From contig NC_133897.1 of the NCBI RefSeq assembly GCF_964199755.1, positions 18,094,492-18,158,491 of the forward strand: a stretch of DNA of 64,000 bases, given 5' to 3'. Under the pieces are notes generated by a model that was not told the DNA's origin, ran no database searches, and was given only the letters and a program-made list of their open reading frames with translations. Every line of letters starts with the position of its first letter. Within the stretch, counting starts at the first letter, position 1. Of the stretch, positions 26,401 through 35,850 are shown piece by piece. The translations under genes and the position numbers were made by a program. The stretch is from Larus michahellis (Eukaryota > Chordata > Aves > Charadriiformes > Laridae).

Positions 26401-28987
26401 CCTCTTCGGCCTCCAGCCAGGCTCTTCAGCTATTACTGTTTGTTCCCTGCCTCTCTAGATGACACGCAGCAGGTGTCTGGGACCACCTTGTTCCACGCTG
26501 CTGTGGCACCCAGCAGCCGGGAAGCCCGTGAAACATCACTAAGGTCCCTCTTTGTCACAGGAATATGGGTTTTCTAATAAGTGTAATGGCCAGTGGGTGT
26601 TGCTGAGGTCTGCAGGTAACATCAGCAGCCACCACAAAAATACTTAGTAGCAATAGAGGTGGCTGCTGCTCAGGACACCCTTCAGACTCCGCAGTCAGTA
26701 AGTGAAGAGATGTGACGTGAGGCTCATTCCATAACTCGCATAACTGCCGCCAGACAGTCACCAGAGCTCATAACGTAGTTTCCTGAATATACAGGCTTCA
26801 AAATAAATTGGAAATCCAGATTTCATCCTTAGGAGACTCACAGCCCAGAAATTTCTAGGCCCTAGCAGCTACCACACCTGACCTACACATACCACACCAG
26901 GTAACAGCCGCCCCAGGAGACAGCAGCTGCCAACCCCAGCACTCGGTGTCCCTGCTCCCAGGGCTGCAGGGGAAGGCAAACAATCTCTTTTCTTCTTTAA
27001 AGCATCTCCCCAGCAAGGGGCCAATTAGAGCATCCTGGTCTTACTGGCCTTTTAATGGCAAGCATAAATAGGCCCTTACGCATTCAAATCATCAGCAAAT
27101 GAGTGGTGAAGGTCACAGGATGCATAAATGACTATACAACACTGCTGCCTTGGATTTCTGGAGAAAGCACTTGAAAGGTTTATCCATCAGATCTTCTAAC
27201 TGGTCTAGTCATCCTAACTACTGGTGCAGTTCCATCTGACAGACACACTTTCAGGTTTGTCTCTTTCAGCACCAAGTTCCCAGCCAGTCATTCCCCAAAA
27301 TAATACACTTGGCAGAGCCGACAACTGCCCCAGACTTTCAGATCAGCACAAAGGAAGGGCAGAGCTCTTCTAGGAAAGCAGCCCTGTGGAAGGTCAGCCA
27401 GAAGACCACAGGCCAGATTCCAACAGCAGTTGCGGCCACATAATTTCTTAAACTTCAGCAGCAGAAAAAGGAAAAAAAAAATAAAATAAAAAATCAGAGA
27501 ACAGAGTTTGTGGCATTAAAAGCAACTTTTCAGGCACTTGGAAGAAGAAAGAAGCATCAGCAACTTGAGGTACGTAGATGAAATTAATTGTTCTTAAGTA
27601 CACTTCAATGTTGCCAACACGGGCATGGTGGGGTCTTGGCGTTCCCAGGGCTTTCGCTGTACTCAGCCGGTGCGAGTGTGTAACTGTACGAGTATGTCTG
27701 TAATATCAATGCCTCTGTTCACACAGCCAAGTGACCAACTTGTCTCACACAGTTTGAGCATACTTTCAGCAACACAAACCTGTGACTTAGAGGGGCAGGT
27801 TTCCCTTCCTTACACCCCTTTGCATTTCAGGCTGCATATCCCAAAGCAATCTACCACTGTGAGCAGTGTACAGGATCAAAGCATTGCCACAAGATGGCTG
27901 TAACCCCATTTCTGCCACCCCCTTTTCACTGGTGACAACAGCAGTGGCTCAATTTCACAGCCAGAAGCACTTCTGAAGCTACTTAAAACAAAGATGAATA
28001 CTATCTCCCACAGCAGCATTTTGGACTTCTCTTTCACCACGATGTGGCATCTGCCTTTTAAGCAAATCTACTTTAATTGCTGCAGCAAAGTCCAGTAAAA
28101 CAAGAAAAATAAATACAATAAGCTCCCTTGGATAATCCAGAGATTTCATTTGTTTTTAGCAACTGAATAAATGACATGATCAAGTAAAGCCAACTAGCTG
28201 AAGGAGTGAGAAACAGTTAAGTGCACAAGTGCTGGCAGGGAGGAAAAGCCACCTATGCAAGAATAGCATAAAGGAGGAGCCAGAGATTAAAGCAAGTACA
28301 CTGTTGATTCTTCAGTCCCACACAAAAGTAGCAGCATGTGATACTGAGTTACTCAAAAAGAGCAAGGCAGATGTTTTCCACTGTGCCCAGAGGGGTTATC
28401 AGCAGAAAAAAAAATAATATCTATATACACACACACAGCAGAATAGGCTATGTGGTTTTGAGGTTTCCCTCCCCTTCCTCCCCCTACTCCCCCAAAAGAG
28501 TTGAGTGAAAGGTACAAAATGAAAAAAAAATAAAAATCACAGAAAGCAAGATTTGTGAGATAGAGAGGAAAACCATCTACAAGGAATTAGAAGCCACTTT
28601 CTGACATGTTTTGCACAGAGAGAAGCAGCACTTCTTCATTAACAGAGAGGAAGAAACAGTTATGACACAAAGCTGCAGAAGAATTCACTCACGTTATGAG
28701 CAAAATACAACAGACAAGAACTGAGGATGTGGATTCACTCCTACTTGAAGTATTAAACAATAAAGCTGCCACCTTCATTCTGAAATAACCACGTAATTTC
28801 ACACGCAAGAGTAGGAAAACAGACTCTGTTTTCAGACCCTAATTGTTACGCACAGCATTACCATACATACCTTATGGATTTGTTCCCTGCCAACCCCCAA
28901 AAAAAGTTTTTTTCCAAAACAAAAAAGTCACAAGCAAGTTTCAGACAAAATATATATATTTAAAAAAATCTTTACAATAAGTCAGGA

Positions 28988-29321
28988 AACATAGGAGCTT
29001 GCATACAGTTTATTATAATAACTCAGTTCTCAGCTCCCTACAGTTCAGATAACCCTGGTGACAGTGTTTACAACTTCTAATTTTTGCTTTCATAACTTTA
29101 AAGCAAACAATACATTTGAGTGTATTTTACTCTGTGCAAATAAGACAACTTTTGGAATCCTTCAGAAGAAATATCCAAGATTCTGTTTGCAGAGGTCCTT
29201 TGTTTCTCAAAGATGATTTATGAGAGTTTTTGTTTTAAGATAAAGTGCTCCTGTCCAGCAGAACCCAAAGGCCTTCAAGAGTTCAGAGAGTAAATTTAGC
29301 TCAGATTAAAAAAATAATTGG
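28988..29321 (-). other. BAMBI: BAMBI 3' UTR
   Basis: AT-rich sequence from the stop codon to about 20 nt past the only well-placed AATAAA, giving a UTR near 330 nt. This length suits the compact BAMBI mRNA as known in other vertebrates. No coding signal was seen in it. Confidence 0.7.
29009..29014 (-). terminator. BAMBI: BAMBI polyadenylation signal AATAAA
   Basis: TTTATT on the plus strand reads AATAAA on the transcript strand, 308 nt after the stop codon, with T-rich sequence 25-50 nt further downstream. Cleavage would fall near 28985-28997. Confidence 0.7.
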
Positions 29322-29740
29322 TCATACAAATTCCAGCTTCCCATGTCCGCTGTACATTCCCCAGTGGACTAGCGAAAGAATTTTATCATTGCTGAGGTCC
29401 GAATGTCTCATTTTATCACAGGTCATGCAGCAGTTCTCGTGACCAGTCACAGGCACCATGCATTCCAAGTCCAATTTTGCCACCTGCCCTTTTTTCGAAT
29501 GATGTCCATGAAAACTATAGTGCAAACGGGAGAGCATTTGCTGTCGTTGATCTTGCAGTCTCTTATTTTCACTCCTGAGCATCCGCAAGGCCAGCATGAT
29601 AAGGAGCACCAAGATTAGCCCACCAGCTATAGGAACAGCAATTACAGCTGCCCTGAACCATAACTCTTTCGAAGAGGTCAATTCCTGCACCTTGGTGATG
29701 AGATTCCTGCTGCTGTCATGTTGATATCTGCTCCCTTGTC
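29322..29740 (-). CDS. BAMBI: BAMBI coding exon 3 (juxtamembrane, transmembrane, cytoplasmic tail)
   Basis: Follows the acceptor CCTTTGCAG and opens with the rest of Gly123, then Q-G-S-R-Y-Q. It encodes the juxtamembrane stretch NLITKVQELTSSKELWF, the hydrophobic helix (about 153-174), the tail with CMVPVTGHENCCMTC, and the C-terminus ending SGHGKLEFV before TGA (29324-29322). The frame stays open upstream into intron 2, which is a read-through artefact and not an extra coding segment. Confidence 0.97.
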
Positions 29741-32700
29741 CTGCAAAGGGGAAAGATGGGAAGCTTAGTTCAGTATCAAGAACTGGTTTGTATATAAGCA
29801 ACTCCATTAAATGCCACACTGACAAGTTTAAGGAGCCACAGCTAGACACTGTACAGTATCTACAGAAAATACTCCTATCAAGTGAAAGAGGAGTTTCTAA
29901 GGCTGTTTGGAACATGGAATTTCTTCCCCTGCTAGCTGATTTAACTAGGAATGCCATTGCTTCCTAGAAGCAACGTCAAGTTGGCAAGACAGACCTCTAA
30001 TATTAATGCAGGCAAAAAAGCTACTCAGCTGAGATGCTCCCCTGCATCCATCCACCCGCTTCTCCCTCTGGTGTCTCTACTTAACACCTAAATCAATCGC
30101 AGACACATAAAGTCTCAATTATCACCAGCCTGACAGCCAGAAGACAGATTTCACTGAAGCTTCCTTGCCCTACCTGAAGTCTCGCCCCTGGAAGGAGACA
30201 AAACATCATGTAGTCCTCTGTAATTGCACATATCTTCATGACAGCATTCCAACGTGGACATGGTGGTGGTGCCAGAGTGGTTTTGTGCTTGTTTGGCTTG
30301 GCAGATATCAGCTGTGTTCGCAATAGAGTCCAAGCAGCCATGAGTAAGTGGGGAATGTGTATTCTGAGGATCAAGCAGTCTGGAGAAGCAGGCGCTAAGC
30401 TCAGATTTGCACATATAGCCGGTTGCAACACAGTGTGCAGCATCACAGTAGCATCTGATTTCACCTAAAAAAAATAAAAATTGTGCAAGAAAGGTAAGAA
30501 TTTTGTCCTTTAAGGACACATCACCAGGTACTCCTATTAGCCACAAGCATCACACAACCAAACTCACTGCCAGTTTTGGGGTATTCCTCTAGACCGTAAA
30601 TCCACAAGAGGAGTTGTTTCCTTCCTATCACTGTACAGTGCCTACCTCGTTGTAATCTTAATCCCTGCAAATGCCTTGGGGCACTTGTTTTAATTACTAG
30701 TAGTATAGTCCTTTGAATTAAAGCAAGAACATTTCGCTAAAACAGGGATTGGGGGAGGGTGAAGGGGGGGGGCAAGGAAGGTCACAGTGGCTTTTTTTCC
30801 AAGGTAAATAGCTAACAAGACCATTTTATAGCTACTTCTACTAGTGGTCAGCAGTTGCATCAAGCCACATTTAAAATGAAATCCCAGTTTTAAAAGCAAT
30901 ACACACCTTCAGTCCTATAAGGAAGTCACGTGTATGTTTTAAACCATTACTACAGAAACAGCATTCTATTTCTATAGAGGTAGTGCTTCTTTTAACTGGA
31001 CGTAATCATACAGCAAAAATACTAGGTTTAAATACTTGTGTGACAAATGAAAAAAAAAAATCGGAACTGCTGAATTTTTTATTACCTCTCAATACCGTGC
31101 CAAAATTTAAAAGGTTTAACTAACACCTTATAAAGCTATTAGCTAGAACCATTACCATCTAAGTCTCCCAGTCAGGAAGGATTTTACTGTGTGAAACTGG
31201 GCAACTATTTGTAATTTCTCCAGAAAGAGAAATTCTTTAAGTACCCATTCAAGCAAAAAGGGGTTTTTTTTAATCAGTATTATAAAAAAGAAGCAGTGCA
31301 GGTTATAATTAATCTGTTTGCCAGAGTCAATGTCTCTCAACTCAAATGTAAAGTTATTAAATGGGGTGAAATTGCGAGGCTAAAAGCTCCCCCTTGCCCC
31401 TCCCCAATTCTTCATGCAATCTAACATGCGGTCAAAAGGGGAAACACTTAGACTGAAAATCCTCTACCGGCTCTATGAAAAATCTCTCAGGAAACCTCAA
31501 AAATTTCTGAAGGAAGCGATAAAAGAGTTCCCTTCATAAAACTCTTCATTTTGTGCTCTCCAAACTGCTCTGGTACGAATTATATGCATCCTGTGCTGTA
31601 GGGAAAACTTACTCTTTCTAGGCAAGCTGCAACTCAAACATAATTCAATGTGCCATCGATCCAAGATGTAAGAGGAAGCCGGATTTTGGAGTCATCCTTA
31701 GAAGACTGGACTTAAAACTACTTCTAATGTGCCTGGTGTACTTGCCATCGTAGCGGCACCATGGCTTTCAAACTCAACTGAATTGTCAGATGTCCCCTTT
31801 CTACAGTTTGCACTCCAAAAAAAATCAGTCTAGAGGCTTCCCTGTTGTCAACCCTTCTTATGATGCTTCCTCCCACCCCATACCTAAGAAGTATTCTGAA
31901 AGATGTTAAAAGTCATCCTAACCAAGCTAGTTTCCTCTTTTCAGCCTACCTTAATACTTCCCCCAAAATGCTACTGCGGACTCCAGGCCTTGAAGTTCCC
32001 ACTGCTCTTTAAGAACTCTGCTTAATAGAAGCCAAATGGAGTGTCTCACTGTCTCCAGTCCAATTCCCTTGGGCTTCTAGACCAAGTAACCTAATTTTTT
32101 GTTAATTCACACACACTGTCATCCAGCATGCTATGGAAAAAAAGACTTGATCATTTTCTAAGCATTCTATGTGAGGTCTTCCCCCGGCCTCTCTGAAAAA
32201 AAATTATTTTCATCATTTTCTCAGTGTATGAGAGTTAAAAATAAGATGCAAACAAGGAACACCACCAGAGCTGACTGTCCTTTCATGAGTCTCAGCACAG
32301 CATGGGAAGAAAGTGAAACAATACACATACTTCCATTTCAACTGTTTGTACAATCCTAGTAAAAAATCTACATTTTATTGACTTAAGACAATTTTATAAA
32401 CAAAATCTGATGGGCTAGTCATCAGGTTAATTCAACTGCTTTTTAATTAAAGCCACATTTTCAGTGAAACAGAATGGACTTTGTATTACTGTATTAAAAC
32501 TGTATTTCTGTCAATTCATAAAGTTTCTTCCTGTGCTATGCAAAAGGCCAGAGAGGCTATTTAGTATTTTGAAACAGTGAACAATGCCCTTCTGTTCCCT
32601 CCTCTTTCTTGTTACTGTATGTAGCTATTAAAGAAAAATGTCTGCTTTTAGTCAAGATGGCTACAGGAGAGACTGCAGGCTTCTCTTGAAGCTTTTGAAG

Positions 32701-33569
32701 TCAACAGCAGCCAGAAGTCTGTGATCCCCTAATTATATCATTATCAGGCACATAGTTTCAGTATCTGCGACTTCACATCACTCAGTCACTCCCTGTTCTG
32801 CCCGCTTTGATGGGGCCAGCAGGCTCCCCCCTGCACGCTGCAAGGGCTGTTATTTAGGGTTAATTACAGCCTCCCTTCCAAAATAAATAAATACCGTCGC
32901 ACACCGTCACCGCGCTAACTTATCCTGTACTCTCCTCCCCGCAGCACGGCGATTACAGGCCGCCAGAGGGTCGCCGCTGCCCCGGCAGGGCGCTCCCCGG
33001 GCGGCTGACAGGACAGGGCTGGCCCGGGGCCGGGCCGCCGCCCCCGCTTTGACAACAGCGGGCTCGGACCGACCCACACCGGCGCCCAGGTGGGACGGGA
33101 CAGGCGGGAGGGCGCAGCCCCGGCGGCTCCCCGCCGCCCGCCGACGAGGGCTCAGCGAGGGGCTCCCGCCGCGACCCGCTCCCGCCGGCCTCGCCTCGGG
33201 GGCGGCCGCGGCGACGGCCCCGCCGACGCCTGAACGGCTCCCTCGGGCCCGGCTCCCCTCAGACCCACCGCGTCCTGTCTCCCTCAGGCGCCGGGTCCCC
33301 TTCCTCAGGAGCGGCTCCCCTCAGGCGCCCCCGGGTCCCCTCAGAGCCTGGCTCCCCTTCCTCAGGAGCGGCTCCCCTCAGGCGCCCCCGGGTCCCCTCA
33401 GAGCCTGGCTCCCCTCAGGCGCCCCCGGGTCCCCTCAGAGCCTGGCTCCCCTCAGGCGCCCCCGGGTCCCCTCAGAGCCCGCCGCGGCCTCACCTCTGGT
33501 GAGCAGGACGGCCATGGCGCAGAGCTCCAGTTGTAGCCAGATGAAGATGTAGCTGGAATGGCGATCCAT
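29322..33569 (-). CDS. BAMBI: BAMBI, BMP and activin membrane-bound inhibitor (complete, 3 exons)
   Basis: Coding exons are complement(33494-33569), complement(30174-30464) and complement(29322-29740): 76 + 291 + 419 = 786 nt, giving 261 residues plus TGA. Both introns are GT-AG and both fall after the first base of a glycine codon (G26 and G123). The protein shows a hydrophobic N-terminal signal segment (about 4-22) and a cysteine-rich ectodomain with ten Cys (30, 32, 37, 44, 51, 69, 80, 99, 100, 105). That ectodomain ends in the TGF-beta-receptor signature CC-HEDM-CN (99-106) and has one N-glycosylation sequon, NHS at 87-89. One transmembrane helix (about 153-174) and an 87-residue cytoplasmic tail ending in GKLEFV follow; there is no kinase domain. 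The family acts at the plasma membrane as a pseudoreceptor that joins type I receptors and blocks BMP/activin/TGF-beta signalling, and is itself a BMP and Wnt target. Human BAMBI is 260 residues. No frameshift or missing key residue is seen. Confidence 0.97.
29741..30173 (-). other. BAMBI: BAMBI intron 2
   Basis: A short 433-bp GT-AG intron. If it were retained, translation would continue from Gly123 through R-A-R-K-L-Q to a stop near 30151, giving a predicted 129-residue ectodomain without the membrane helix. No repeats were seen in it. Confidence 0.93.
30174..30464 (-). CDS. BAMBI: BAMBI coding exon 2 (extracellular cysteine-rich domain)
   Basis: Follows an acceptor with a T-rich tract ending in TTAG and opens with the remainder of Gly26, then E-I-R-C-Y-C. 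It carries all ten ectodomain cysteines, the NHS glycosylation site and the CC-X4-CN signature, and ends after SRGETS plus the first base of Gly123, at the donor GTAGGG. The two-base-remainder phase matches exon 3. Confidence 0.96.
30745..30772 (+). other. G-quadruplex-capable G tract in BAMBI intron 1
   Basis: Four G runs (3, 5, 3 and 9 G) separated by loops of 3, 1 and 4 nt fit the canonical quadruplex pattern. The G-rich strand is the template strand of BAMBI, about 280 bp before the exon 2 acceptor in transcript order, so the structure would form in DNA and not in the pre-mRNA. Confidence 0.6.
32804..32812 (+). promoter_or_regulatory. TCF/LEF consensus site in BAMBI intron 1
   Basis: GCTTTGATG matches the extended TCF/LEF consensus SCTTTGATS. 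It lies about 760 bp inside the gene from the start codon, beside the CpG island. BAMBI is a reported Wnt/beta-catenin target in mammals, so the site is plausible. About two chance matches are expected in a window of this size, and another is present near 60545. Confidence 0.35.
32958..32992 (+). promoter_or_regulatory. Paired CTCF-like motifs at the CpG island edge
   Basis: CCGCCAGAGGGT (32960-32971) and an overlapping-style CCGGCAGGGCGC about 20 bp on each match 10 of 12 positions of the CTCF core CCASYAGRKGGC. They mark the edge of the promoter island inside intron 1. These are imperfect matches in GC-rich DNA, so occupancy is uncertain. Confidence 0.3.
33237..33487. repeat. 37-bp GC-rich minisatellite in BAMBI intron 1
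   Basis: A 37-bp unit beginning CTCAGGCGCCCCCGGGTCCC occurs at 33320, 33377, 33414 and 33451. The last copy diverges near its end, and a 20-bp insertion separates copies 1 and 2. Degenerate units extend left to about 33237. The array ends within about 10 bp of the exon 1 splice donor, and a coding-like open frame across it on the plus strand is a by-product of the repeat and CpG richness. Confidence 0.9.
33494..33569 (-). CDS. BAMBI: BAMBI coding exon 1 (start codon and signal peptide)
   Basis: Encodes residues 1-25 (MDRHSSYIFIWLQLELCAMA and on to LLTR) plus the first base of Gly26, then the donor GTGAGG at 33493. The ATG at 33569-33567 is fixed as the start because an in-frame TAA directly abuts it upstream. 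The Kozak context is mediocre (T at -3, G at +4). The only other nearby in-frame ATG, Met19, would remove most of the signal peptide. Confidence 0.96.
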
Positions 33570-33838
33570 TTACCCGCCGGCGCGGCGCCGCTCGCCACAG
33601 CCCGCAGCGCAGGCACGGCCGAGACGCCGCCGCCCGCCCACCCCTGCCTCGCCGGAGCGCCGAGGAGCCGCTCGCCCGCGGGCAGAGCCGTTGCGCGGCC
33701 ACCCCTGCGGCGGGCGGGCAGGGGACGGCCGCCGCTCTCTACCTTCCCCTCACTCCTCCGCCACCGCGGCCCCGTTCCTCAGCGCAGCAGCGAGCGCGGC
33801 AGCAGGGACTCTGCGTCCCGGCGGGCGCTGCCTCACTG
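33570..33838 (-). other. BAMBI: BAMBI 5' UTR (approximate 5' end)
   Basis: About 270 nt of very GC-rich sequence between the ATG and the inferred start site. No ATG occurs on the minus strand in this stretch, so the reading frame has no upstream AUG. The 5' boundary is inferred from the TATA-like box at 33865-33870 and is uncertain by tens of bases. Confidence 0.6.
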
Positions 33839-33935
33839 ACACGGCGGCGGTGCCTCCCGCCCCGTAAATACCGCCCGTGCCGAGCGCTGCCCGCCCCGCC
33901 CCCCGCCCCGCCTCGCCGCGTCCCATTGGCCGCGC
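33839..33935 (-). promoter_or_regulatory. BAMBI: BAMBI core promoter: CCAAT box, GC boxes and TATA-like element
   Basis: On the minus strand a CCAAT box (ATTGG on the plus strand at 33925-33929) is followed by GC-box-like CCGCCCC repeats and then by TATTTA (33870-33865) 59 nt further on. This spacing fits a start site near 33838. The elements are read directly from sequence; promoter activity and the start site are inferred. Confidence 0.6.
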
Positions 33936-35029
33936 CGCTCGGAGGGGGGTGGGGCCGGCCCCGCCCCGGCGGCGGCGGCGCGCTCGGCCCCGCGGCGCGA
34001 CGGGCGCTCCCGCCCGCGGCGCCCCCGGGCGGCGGCGGTGGCGTCTCCGGGCGGGCCATTAACCCCGCTTAATTCAATGATGGGCACTAAGTGCACGGCC
34101 CCAGGCTCCTCGGGGCTCTGCCGGGATAGCGCTCGGTGACGGCAGGCAGCGCCCTCGCTCGCCGCCTTAGTTTCGGGGCTCGCCGGGGCCGGGGCGGGGA
34201 TCCCGCGAAACGATCCCCATCAGAGCGAGCAAATGCAATGGCTGTGGCCGCGGGCTTGGTGGAGCCGTGTTTAATGAGCACACAAACCCCTCGCCTCCTG
34301 ATGAAAGGCTGAGCCCAAACGAGACGAGGCCGAGCCCTCCCCGCCGGCTCCCGCTGCCCCCCGCCCGCGGCGCTGCCACCGGCCCCGGTTCTGGCAGACC
34401 CCGGTTACTGCCAGCCCTTCCCCTGCTCTTCTGCTCCCGACGCTCGAGGCTGTACCAGGATGCAAAAGCGTTGCAACACCTGGGATGCCAGAAGTCTCGC
34501 TGTAGCCGGGTTGGTGGGGTTTTTTTTGCCAAGGTTATGAGAAGCCGACGTTTGGGCTCGATGCAGCGCAGAGGTGCCAGGGTGGCACCAGGACGCAGCT
34601 GCCACCTCCAACCCACCGGGTCCAGGCCATCCTTACAGCCCGGGATGCACCATGTGGCTCGGGGGGCTTCTGCGTCTCCCACGCTGTCCCCCGGGCTCTT
34701 CCACGCCGCTGTCACGTCCACGCAGCGACAGCAGGCCCGTGGGGCAGAGCCCTTAGCAAATACACCTGACCCTATTCTCCTTCTGACATTTTCTTTCGAA
34801 AAACAGCTGTTGGGAATGGAAGCACGAGGTGATATTCCACCACCGGGCTCAGACACAGCTCCTTGTGGGTCATGTTTAGCTTGAACAGTTCTCCTTCACA
34901 TGTTGGTCCTGAAAACAATGTGCCCCATAGTTAAAATTTCTTTGCTAACTTAGTTTTCTCCTTTCTTTTCTCATTACATTTTATAAGCCTCGATTTCTGC
35001 AGCATTTGAACGCTGTTTCCCATTTATGG

Positions 35030-35850
35030 GCAAAATGCTTTAAATATTTGGGTCCGCAGCCTGTATTAAAGCTGTTGGATGATGTGTAGATAATAAGTTA
35101 ATAGCAAAACCGACTTCAGAATTTTAATTTGCAATGTTTTGTGAGTCTTTAAAGACATTTTCAGTTCAGGACATAATAAGTTGTGACAGAGACATTCCTC
35201 CCTGAAAGAGAAAGGAGGAAATATGAAATCTGAGATTGAGATAACACCAGTTTACCTTGGCAGAGAGGCACAGACTGGATCTCGAGCTAATTAGTGCTGA
35301 TGCCATCACACGTTATAATGGTTTTACTGCGAGTCTTGCCATTTGCATATGTATAAGATAGATACACGTGTGCTGCACCGCAGTCTTTACACTTATGTTA
35401 TACATATTTGCACTCCACCACAAAGTAATTTTCTAATTCTTGTTTCTGTTTAGAAATTACAAAAACAGCGAGATCAGCCAAGCCATATCTCCCACTCTGG
35501 CACCAGCTATCAGACGCTCATTTGCAAACATATGAAAATATCATTCATTATAACTTAGAATCATTACAGCAACATGTGCAATTCTGTTTCTTCTGTTCCT
35601 ACCCCTGGTGACAAGCGCATTTAGCAGAGCTCCTTTGTTACATGCGATACCGACAGACTGGAAATGGCTTTTATTCGTGGAGCCACATTACTGCACTAAG
35701 TAACTTGAGAGACTCCCTGAATATTATAAACATCCTGGCCGAGGGAGCATGGACAGACTAACCAGAAGGCAATGTGCTCAAGATCAGTTTTGAGCAGCAA
35801 ATTTCATTGACAGCTGTCAAGTTTGAATTGTGAGTTACGATTTACTGTAA
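35030..35850. promoter_or_regulatory. AT-rich candidate conserved non-coding block upstream of BAMBI
   Basis: Roughly 800 bp of unique, moderately AT-rich DNA without simple repeats. It has homeodomain-type GCTAATTAG near 35286, a perfect octamer at 35341-35348, several E-box-like CATATG cores and TTTGCAAA. The composition resembles long-range enhancers in developmental gene deserts. This is recognition by look only; no alignment was available. Confidence 0.25.

Larger units (their letters stand above)
18764..28987. other. Non-coding DNA downstream of BAMBI
   Basis: Contains the AT-rich stretch, the C-tract cluster, poly(T) at 25140-25154 and A-rich simple sequence near 27471-27490. A YY1-like CAAGATGGCT lies near 27890. 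Longest open frames (197 codons at 25044-25637 and 170 at 22036-22548) match nothing I recognise. Confidence 0.65.
30465..33493 (-). other. BAMBI: BAMBI intron 1
   Basis: A 3029-bp GT-AG intron separating the signal-peptide exon from the ectodomain exon. Going from its 5' end (high coordinates), it contains a 37-bp GC-rich minisatellite (33237-33487), CTCF-like cores near 32960 and 32980, a TCF/LEF consensus (32804-32812), a YY1-like AAGATGGC near 32656, and a G-rich tract with quadruplex potential (30745-30772). The rest is AT-rich unique sequence with no other exon signal recognised. Confidence 0.92.
32930..34250. promoter_or_regulatory. CpG island covering the BAMBI promoter, exon 1 and start of intron 1
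   Basis: Dense, uninterrupted CpG-rich sequence around exon 1, sharply different from the AT-rich flanks. It contains the promoter, 5' UTR, exon 1, the minisatellite and CTCF-like motifs. Elevated GC with fewer CpGs continues to about 34.74 kb. At 34057-34080 a short AT-rich block with TTAATTCAATGATG interrupts the GC-rich sequence about 220 bp upstream of the inferred start site and may be a protein-binding element. Island limits are by eye. Confidence 0.85.

Noticed and set aside
29741..29957. Apparent N-terminal extension of the BAMBI exon 3 frame
   Set aside because: This is intron 2 sequence that happens to stay open. The acceptor at 29741 and the exon 2 phase show that the real protein joins at Gly123.
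33049..33552. 167-codon Pro/Arg/Ala-rich plus-strand open frame over BAMBI exon 1
   Set aside because: It is antisense to a proven exon and is mostly the 37-bp minisatellite plus CpG island; the repeated Pro-Leu-Arg-Ala-Trp phrases simply reflect the repeat.
34167..34856. 229-codon minus-strand open frame upstream of BAMBI
   Set aside because: No recognisable domain. It lies in GC- and CpG-rich DNA where long open frames are common by chance, and another long open frame (205 codons) overlaps it on the other strand.
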